The notes beneath the pieces are model-generated. The model saw only the letters and a program-made list of their open reading frames with translations. It was not told where the DNA came from and searched no databases. Source: an uncultured Chryseobacterium sp. (GTDB lineage Bacteria > Bacteroidota > Bacteroidia > Flavobacteriales > Weeksellaceae). From it: a stretch of 64,000 bases of DNA. This document shows, piece after piece, positions 58,520 through 64,000 of the stretch (its first letter is position 1; every line of letters begins with the position of its first letter). The stretch is taken from assembly GCF_913776365.1 (NCBI RefSeq), contig NZ_CAJYMO010000024.1:1-64000 (forward strand). The letters run 5' to 3'. Both the position numbers and the translations under genes were made by a program.

Positions 58520-60160
58520 ATGCTATCAAAAATAAATCCAACTCAAACCAACAGCTGGAAAGCACTGGACGAACAGTTTGCCAACAATGACTTTGATCTG
58601 AGAAACCTTTTTGAAAATAACCCCAACCGTTTTACTGAATTTTCTATCAAAAGACCCAACTTTTTGTTTGATTATTCCAAGAACCTGATTGATGCTGAAA
58701 CAAAGCACCTTCTCCTGAATCTGGCAGAAGAATGTAACCTGAAAGAAGCCATTTCCAAAATGTTTTCGGGTGACATCATCAACGAAACGGAAGGCAGGGC
58801 TGTACTTCATACGGCATTAAGAGATTTTTCCGGTAAGGAAATCCTGGTGGACGGAGAAAATATTAAACCTCAGATCAGAAGAGTACTGGATCACATGAAG
58901 TCTTTTTCCGAGAGCATCATCTCAGGAAACCATAAAGGCTTCAGCGGAAAAGAAATTACCGATGTCGTAAATATCGGGATCGGAGGTTCAGACCTGGGTC
59001 CGGTAATGGTGGTTTCTGCCCTGAAGCATTTTAAAACGAGGCTTAACGTTCATTTTGTATCCAATGTAGACGGAAACCATCTGGCGGAAGTCGTAAAAAA
59101 TCTGAATCCTGAAACGACACTGTTCATTATTGCCTCCAAGACGTTTACGACACAGGAAACCATGACGAATGCCAACTCGGCAAAAGACTGGTTCCTGAAT
59201 GCCGGAACCCAGGAAGATGTAGCCCGCCATTTCGTGGCGCTATCCACCAATGTGCAGGCAGTGAAGGATTTCGGGATTGCGGAAGAAAATATTTTTGAAT
59301 TCTGGGATTGGGTCGGCGGCCGTTATTCCTTATGGAGTGCCATCGGACTGAGTATTGTTCTTTCCGTAGGCTATGATAATTTTGAGCAGCTCCTAAAGGG
59401 AGCGCATGATACGGATGTTCATTTCCAGACTGCGGAATTCCCTGAGAATATTCCGGTACTGATGGGAATACTGGGAATCTGGTACCGCAACTTCTATGCA
59501 GCTACCAGCTATGCCATCTTACCTTACTCCCAATACCTGGACCGTTTTGCAGCCTATCTCCAGCAGGGCGATATGGAAAGCAACGGAAAATGCGTGGACC
59601 GGAATGGTGAATTCGTAGACTATGAAACCGGCCCGATTATCTGGGGAGAGCCCGGAACCAACGGGCAGCATGCCTTTTATCAGCTGATCCACCAGGGAAC
59701 CGAGCTGATTCCGGCAGATTTTATTGCGTATGCCAAGAGCCCGAATAAAGTTTCAGACCATCAGGATAAATTGCTGGCGAACTTTTTTGCCCAGACCGAA
59801 GCCCTTGCTTTCGGGAAAACGGAAGAAGAGGTAGAAGAAGAACTGAGAAATTCCGGGAAATCGGAAGAAGAAATTGACTTCCTGCTGAATTATAAAGTTT
59901 TCCATGGTAATACCCCGACCAATTCTGTGATCTTCAATGAGCTGACTCCATTTTCCCTCGGACAGCTGATTGCATTGTATGAGCATAAGATTTTCGTTCA
60001 GGGAGTGATCTGGAATATCTTCAGCTTCGACCAATTCGGTGTAGAACTGGGGAAAGTACTTGCCAACAAGATCCTTCCGGAACTGGAAAGCAATGAAGCG
60101 GTTACTTCTCATGACAGCTCTACCAACGGACTGATTAATTATTATAAAGCAAATAAATAA
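58520..60160 (+). CDS. pgi: Glucose-6-phosphate isomerase
   Basis: 546 aa, typical. It interconverts G6P and F6P in glycolysis. The PGI signatures are [63 protein letters not shown] and [12 protein letters not shown]. It precedes the toxin-antitoxin pair by 41 bp but is a separate function. Confidence 0.97.
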   Translation: MLSKINPTQTNSWKALDEQFANNDFDLRNLFENNPNRFTEFSIKRPNFLFDYSKNLIDAETKHLLLNLAEECNLKEAISKMFSGDIINETEGRAVLHTALRDFSGKEILVDGENIKPQIRRVLDHMKSFSESIISGNHKGFSGKEITDVVNIGIGGSDLGPVMVVSALKHFKTRLNVHFVSNVDGNHLAEVVKNLNPETTLFIIASKTFTTQETMTNANSAKDWFLNAGTQEDVARHFVALSTNVQAVKDFGIAEENIFEFWDWVGGRYSLWSAIGLSIVLSVGYDNFEQLLKGAHDTDVHFQTAEFPENIPVLMGILGIWYRNFYAATSYAILPYSQYLDRFAAYLQQGDMESNGKCVDRNGEFVDYETGPIIWGEPGTNGQHAFYQLIHQGTELIPADFIAYAKSPNKVSDHQDKLLANFFAQTEALAFGKTEEEVEEELRNSGKSEEEIDFLLNYKVFHGNTPTNSVIFNELTPFSLGQLIALYEHKIFVQGVIWNIFSFDQFGVELGKVLANKILPELESNEAVTSHDSSTNGLINYYKANK

Positions 60161-60201
60161 GTACTGCGGATTTTCATTAATTTTGATTAAAAATAAAACA
60201 A

Positions 60202-60420
60202 ATGAGTACCATAACAATACATCTGAAAGATAAGGAAGAAGAAACTTTTATGGAAAATCTTTTGAAAAAAATGAAGATCCGTTTTGAAAAGGAAGAGGAT
60301 GATTTTGAATTGACCGAAGAAATGAAAAGGTTGATTGATGAAAGAAAGGCTAAAAATCATACGGAATTTACTACGGCAAAAGATTTTTTACAAAAACTGA
60401 AAAAAGATCATGGCATTTGA
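60202..60420 (+). CDS. Antitoxin of a ParE-type module
   Basis: 72 aa, charged, predicted helical, with a Lys/Glu-rich middle (MKIRFEKEEDDFELTEEMK) and KDFLQKLKKDHGI end. The family is not recognised by motif, but size and 11-bp overlap with the toxin gene fit a type II antitoxin. It should neutralise the toxin and autoregulate. Confidence 0.75.
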   Translation: MSTITIHLKDKEEETFMENLLKKMKIRFEKEEDDFELTEEMKRLIDERKAKNHTEFTTAKDFLQKLKKDHGI

Positions 60421-60700
60421 TATCTTCCATTATCCGGAAGCAAATGAAGATATTTTAGAAGCAGTACATTATTATAAAGCGATTTCTCCTTCAGCAGCTT
60501 CAAACTTTCGGAAGCAATTATCGAAAGCTTATGAAAACCTGGAGAAAAATCCCTTTTTCCAGATACGGTATGATGATGTAAGAGTACTCCCAATAAAAAA
60601 GTTTCCCTATATTATTCTCTTCCATATAGATGAAACTAAAAAATTTGTTTACATAATTTCCATTTTCTGCACGCATCAGAATCCGGAAAAGTATCCTTAA
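60410..60700 (+). CDS. RelE/ParE-type toxin
   Basis: 96 aa. FHYPEANEDILEAVHYYKAISPSAA and the C-terminal IRYDDVRVLPIKKFPYIILFHIDETKKFVYIISIFCTHQNPEKY follow the ParE/RelE fold, with the typical small basic beta-sheet. It overlaps the antitoxin by 11 bp. ParE types poison gyrase and RelE types cleave mRNA; which applies is not decided. Confidence 0.82.
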   Translation: MAFDIFHYPEANEDILEAVHYYKAISPSAASNFRKQLSKAYENLEKNPFFQIRYDDVRVLPIKKFPYIILFHIDETKKFVYIISIFCTHQNPEKYP

Positions 60701-60733
60701 CAATCTAATAAATAAAGTAAATAAAAAGTAAAA

Positions 60734-61618
60734 ATGGCAGAAATTCTGGACGGATTAAAGATATCCAAAGAAATAAAACAGGAAATCAAGGCTGAGGTTG
60801 AAAAAATTGTTGCCGGGAAAAGAAGAGCCCCGCATTTGGTCGCCATCCTGGTGGGGAATAACGGAGCCAGCAAAGCCTACGTAAACTCCAAGGTGAAAGA
60901 CTGTGAGGAAGTAGGATTCCAGTCAAGCCTGGTAAAATTCCCGAGCACGGTCTCCGAATCTGAGCTTTTGGAAAAAATTGATGAATTGAATAAGTCAAAA
61001 GCAGTGGACGGATTTATCGTTCAGCTTCCCCTGCCTGATCAGATCGACCAGGAAAAAATCATCAACGCAATTGATCCCAGGAAAGACGTGGATGGCTTCC
61101 ATCCGGAAAACTTCGGAAGAATGGCATTGGAGATGGATACTTTCCTGCCTGCCACACCGTTTGGGATTTTAACATTGCTGGAAAGATACAATATCGAAAC
61201 CAAAGGGAAAGACTGCGTCATCATCGGAAGAAGTAAAATCGTGGGAAGACCGATGAGCATCCTGATGGGAAGGAAAGATTTCCCGGGAAACTCTACCGTT
61301 ACCCTGACGCATTCCTATACAAAGGATATTGAAGAATACACCCGGAAAGCGGATATTGTGATCACAGCTTTGGGTGACCCTCATTTCCTGAAAGGTGATA
61401 TGATCAAGGAAGGAGCGGTGATCGTTGACGTAGGGATTACCAGAGTAGACAATGATTCTCCCAAGGGATATTACCTGGCAGGAGATGTAGATTTTGACAG
61501 CTGTGCGGCCAAAGCGAGCTGGATTACGCCTGTTCCGGGAGGAGTTGGGCCTATGACAAGAGCGATGCTGATGAAAAACACCATCATTGCCTATAAAACT
61601 TCGGTCTATAACGACTAA
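60734..61618 (+). CDS. folD: Bifunctional methylenetetrahydrofolate dehydrogenase/cyclohydrolase
   Basis: 294 aa. It converts 5,10-methylene-THF to 10-formyl-THF. Motifs: VGNNGASKAYVNSKVKDCEEVG (catalytic Lys region), GFIVQLPLPDQ, PRKDVDGFHPENFG, VIIGRSKIVGRPMS (NADP site) and PVPGGVGPMTRAMLM. It ends 7 bp before queE. Confidence 0.96.
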   Translation: MAEILDGLKISKEIKQEIKAEVEKIVAGKRRAPHLVAILVGNNGASKAYVNSKVKDCEEVGFQSSLVKFPSTVSESELLEKIDELNKSKAVDGFIVQLPLPDQIDQEKIINAIDPRKDVDGFHPENFGRMALEMDTFLPATPFGILTLLERYNIETKGKDCVIIGRSKIVGRPMSILMGRKDFPGNSTVTLTHSYTKDIEEYTRKADIVITALGDPHFLKGDMIKEGAVIVDVGITRVDNDSPKGYYLAGDVDFDSCAAKASWITPVPGGVGPMTRAMLMKNTIIAYKTSVYND

Positions 61619-61625
61619 TGTAATA

Positions 61626-62255
61626 ATGAAAATAGAAGAAAATATTTTATTGAAAGAAGGTAAAATGCTCCCGGTGATGGAGCATTTTTACACTCTTCAG
61701 GGAGAGGGGGCCTATACCGGCAAAGCAGCCTATTTCATCAGACTGGGCGGATGCGATGTGGGATGCCACTGGTGCGATGTCAAGGAAAGCTGGGATCCCA
61801 CCTTACATCCGCTGATGAATGCAGAAGAAATTGCAGAACAGGCAGCCAGTCACTGCAAAACCATCGTCCTTACCGGCGGTGAGCCGCTGATGTGGAATCT
61901 TGATGTTCTAACGTCCCGCCTGAAGGCATTGGGATGCACCATCCATATTGAAACTTCCGGAGCCTATCCTTTGAGCGGGCAGATCGACTGGATCACGCTT
62001 TCCCCTAAGAAGACAGGGCTTCCGAAAGAAGAGATTTACCGGCGGGCCCATGAGCTGAAAGTAATTGTCTTTAACCATAATGATTTTAAGTTTGCCCAGG
62101 AGCAGGCTTCGAAAGTTTCGGAACACTGTACCCTTTATCTCCAGAGCGAATGGAGCAAAAGAGATGAGATGTATCCCAAGATCACCGACTTTATTCTGGA
62201 ACATCCTGAGTGGAGAGCTTCGGTTCAGACTCACAAATACCTGAATATACCGTAA
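61626..62255 (+). CDS. queE: 7-carboxy-7-deazaguanine synthase
   Basis: The ATG at 61626 (MKIEENILLKEG) is preferred over 61587; 209 aa. Radical SAM enzyme of queuosine synthesis with the CX3CX2C motif in GGCDVGCHWCDV, the substrate loop LQGEGAYTGKAA and TGGEPLMWNLDVL. It is 7 bp after folD. No other queuosine gene is nearby. Confidence 0.93.
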   Translation: MKIEENILLKEGKMLPVMEHFYTLQGEGAYTGKAAYFIRLGGCDVGCHWCDVKESWDPTLHPLMNAEEIAEQAASHCKTIVLTGGEPLMWNLDVLTSRLKALGCTIHIETSGAYPLSGQIDWITLSPKKTGLPKEEIYRRAHELKVIVFNHNDFKFAQEQASKVSEHCTLYLQSEWSKRDEMYPKITDFILEHPEWRASVQTHKYLNIP

Positions 62256-62295
62256 AATTACGTAATTTAGACCCCGTAGCCGTTAATTCTAATCC

Positions 62296-63666
62296 ATGCA
62301 GAGAATCCGATATTCCAGATATCTGAAATCGATTATTGTTTTGCTTGACCTTATGGTTATTGCAGGCGTTTTCGTATTCTTCTTTGTAAGCCGGAATATG
62401 GAATTGAAGTATAACCCGGAAACCTGGTACCAGAATGCGTTTTCCCTGGCCTTATTATTTCTGTTCTGGATGCTGCTGAGCGGCAGGACAAAAATCTACA
62501 ATATCCCGAGGAACCTTACTTATACCCTTTTCCTTGAGCGGCTGCTCGTCCATTTCCTGTTGTTTATTTTCGGGATCCTGCTGATCAGTAAAGTAAGCCA
62601 GAATGTATTTTTCAATTCGGATATCTACTGGCTGTCATTTTATCTTTTCTTTTTTATCTTCCTGTCAAAATCGCTTATCTATTTCGGAATCAAATATTTC
62701 AGGAGTTTGGGGATTAATCACAGAAACGTTATGTTTCTCAGTGAAAACAATGCTACGGAAGTCCTGAAAAACATCCTGAAGACAAGAAAGGATTACGGAT
62801 ATAAAATCTTTAATTATACCCATCCTGAAATCAATGCTGAAGAACTGATCGGTTTCTGGAAAGCCAATGGCATCCACACCCTTTTTATCCCGATGGAAAA
62901 TTCATACAGTGAAAGCAAGGAAAAGGAAATCTTCCGGCTGGCTGAGGCCAATAAGGTTCATATTTCTCTTATTCCGAGCATTACCCAAAGTGACTTTTTC
63001 CTCTATGACATGGGCTATATCCAGACACAGCCCGTACTGAACCAGGCAAAATACCCGCTGGATTACCATTCGAATTTCCTGCTGAAAAGGACTTTTGATG
63101 TTGTTTTTTCCATGATCGTGCTGATCACCATCTGTACGTGGCTCTTCCCGCTTATTGCCCTCTGTATTAAAATTACCTCAAAAGGACCTGTTTTTTTTAT
63201 GCAGAAGAGATATGGATTTCATGAAGATGTATTTCAATGCATTAAGTTCCGGACCATGATTGTGAATGATGATTCCTCGGTAAAAACAACACAGCCCAAT
63301 GATGCGCGCATCACGAAAATCGGCAGGTTCCTGAGGAAAACCAGCCTGGATGAAATGCCGCAGTTCCTGAATGTACTGAAAGGGGAAATGTCCATCGTCG
63401 GTCCAAGGCCGCATATGCTGGCAGTAGATAATTATTATAAGCCCAAAATCGGGAGGTACAGCCTCCGGAGTATGGTCAGCCCGGGAATCACAGGTCTGGC
63501 ACAGGTTAATGGCCTTCGCGGGGATGCAGGCGATGTGGAACTCGAAATGAATAAGAGAATATTAGCTGATGCCTTTTACGTACGTAACTGGAGTTTTGTA
63601 CTGGATCTCGTTATTATCCTCAAAACTGTATTATTGGTCATCGGAGGAGATAAAAACGCAGAATGA
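62296..63666 (+). CDS. Polyprenyl-phosphate glycosyl-1-phosphate transferase
   Basis: 456 aa. Four N-terminal TM helices and a CoA-binding-like middle, then a fifth TM and the PF02397-type domain: KRTFDVVFSMIVLI, FMQKRYGFHEDVFQCIKFRTM, RKTSLDEMPQFLNVLKGEMSIVGPRP and GITGLAQVNGLRGDAG. It initiates lipid-linked oligosaccharide synthesis (WcaJ/undecaprenyl type). Other glycan genes lie 20 kb away. Confidence 0.92.
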   Translation: MQRIRYSRYLKSIIVLLDLMVIAGVFVFFFVSRNMELKYNPETWYQNAFSLALLFLFWMLLSGRTKIYNIPRNLTYTLFLERLLVHFLLFIFGILLISKVSQNVFFNSDIYWLSFYLFFFIFLSKSLIYFGIKYFRSLGINHRNVMFLSENNATEVLKNILKTRKDYGYKIFNYTHPEINAEELIGFWKANGIHTLFIPMENSYSESKEKEIFRLAEANKVHISLIPSITQSDFFLYDMGYIQTQPVLNQAKYPLDYHSNFLLKRTFDVVFSMIVLITICTWLFPLIALCIKITSKGPVFFMQKRYGFHEDVFQCIKFRTMIVNDDSSVKTTQPNDARITKIGRFLRKTSLDEMPQFLNVLKGEMSIVGPRPHMLAVDNYYKPKIGRYSLRSMVSPGITGLAQVNGLRGDAGDVELEMNKRILADAFYVRNWSFVLDLVIILKTVLLVIGGDKNAE

Positions 63667-63803
63667 AGCAATTCAGATAGCCTGTCACATTGATGTTACA
63701 GACGGCCGTTTCAATATTTAATTTAAATTGACAACAGCATATCTGTTTCGGCACTCTTGTTGTTCTCTGATTTAAATTCAATAAAAAAGTCTAATTTAGC
63801 AGA

Positions 63804-64000
63804 ATGGTAAAAAAGTTTTTTACAGCAATAGGAGAATACATTCTTCTCCTGGGTAAATCTATACAGAAACCTCAGAAGATGAGGGTATTCTGGAAGCTGT
63901 TCATGAGGGAAATCAATGATCTTGGCGTCAACTCTTTTGGTCTAGTCATCTTTACTTCTATATTTGTCGGGGCTGTTGTCGCCATACAGATGTTCAATAA
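63804..64000 (+). CDS. mlaE: MlaE-type ABC permease, truncated by window edge
   Basis: The ATG at 63804 starts MVKKFFTAIGEYILLLGKSI and continues LGVNSFGLVIFTSIFVGAVVAIQMF, the MlaE/YrbE permease beginning. About 65 codons are inside the window and the frame is open at 64000. It is the permease partner of MCE proteins such as the MlaD encoded at 43313. Confidence 0.85.
   Translation, partial: MVKKFFTAIGEYILLLGKSIQKPQKMRVFWKLFMREINDLGVNSFGLVIFTSIFVGAVVAIQMFN

Overview
The window looks like chromosomal DNA of a flavobacterium of the Chryseobacterium/Elizabethkingia type (Bacteroidota, Weeksellaceae). This rests on protein families (GLPGLI protein, outer-membrane beta-barrel receptors of the TonB-dependent type, CcoN-CcoO fusion, WG-repeat protein), on -7 elements of the TAnnTTTG type, on starts with little Shine-Dalgarno signal, and on moderate GC with AT-rich spacers. 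I see no rRNA, tRNA, transposase, prophage or CRISPR array. Species assignment is inference.

Layout. 1-640: a 7-bp microsatellite and a five-copy 96-bp hairpin repeat array. 658-7096: WG-repeat protein and two adjacent aconitase genes, AcnB type and mitochondrial type. 7148-13973: a LytS/LytTR two-component pair with a small secreted protein, facing two outer-membrane beta-barrel receptors, with a decayed ORF between the receptors. 14134-22400: DUF1345 protein, then a full thiamine operon on the minus strand (thiS-thiC-thiE/tenI-thiD-thiE-thiG-thiH-thiF) behind a TPP riboswitch whose likely expression platform is a hairpin over the thiS start codon. 22528-25122: RluA, small membrane protein, PanB and a Crp/Fnr regulator. 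25206-34069: cbb3 oxidase and assembly genes (ccoI, ccoS, ccoNO, ccoQ, ccoP, ccoG, ccoH, SafE-type protein), with a Crp/Fnr-like palindrome before ccoS and a very stable hairpin overlapping a 23-codon ORF between ccoP and ccoG.

34211-50480: housekeeping and envelope genes: serS, a flippase/glycosyltransferase/membrane-protein group, two Fe-S electron-transfer proteins, MlaD, a PpiD-like chaperone, Lon and an AI-2E family transporter. 50481-55816 is an AT-rich accessory island: a GLPGLI protein, then a minus-strand cassette of a 68-aa secreted peptide, a one-TM protein, a polytopic membrane protein and an S41 peptidase lipoprotein. The gene order resembles SdpC-SdpA-SdpB peptide systems plus a protease. 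I regard this as the best candidate for an undescribed system; its function is not established. 55817-64000: acyl-CoA dehydrogenase, DUF4349 lipoprotein, pgi, a ParE-type toxin-antitoxin pair, folD, queE, a sugar-phosphate transferase and the start of an MlaE permease that runs off the window.

How the genes work together. The thiamine operon covers synthesis of both halves and their coupling, under TPP feedback. The cco block holds structural subunits plus copper and haem assembly factors for a low-oxygen oxidase, next to a Crp/Fnr regulator. MlaD and MlaE belong to one lipid-transport system but lie 20 kb apart. The glycan genes (flippase, glycosyltransferase, initiating transferase) also lie in separate places, so a single surface-polysaccharide locus is not shown.
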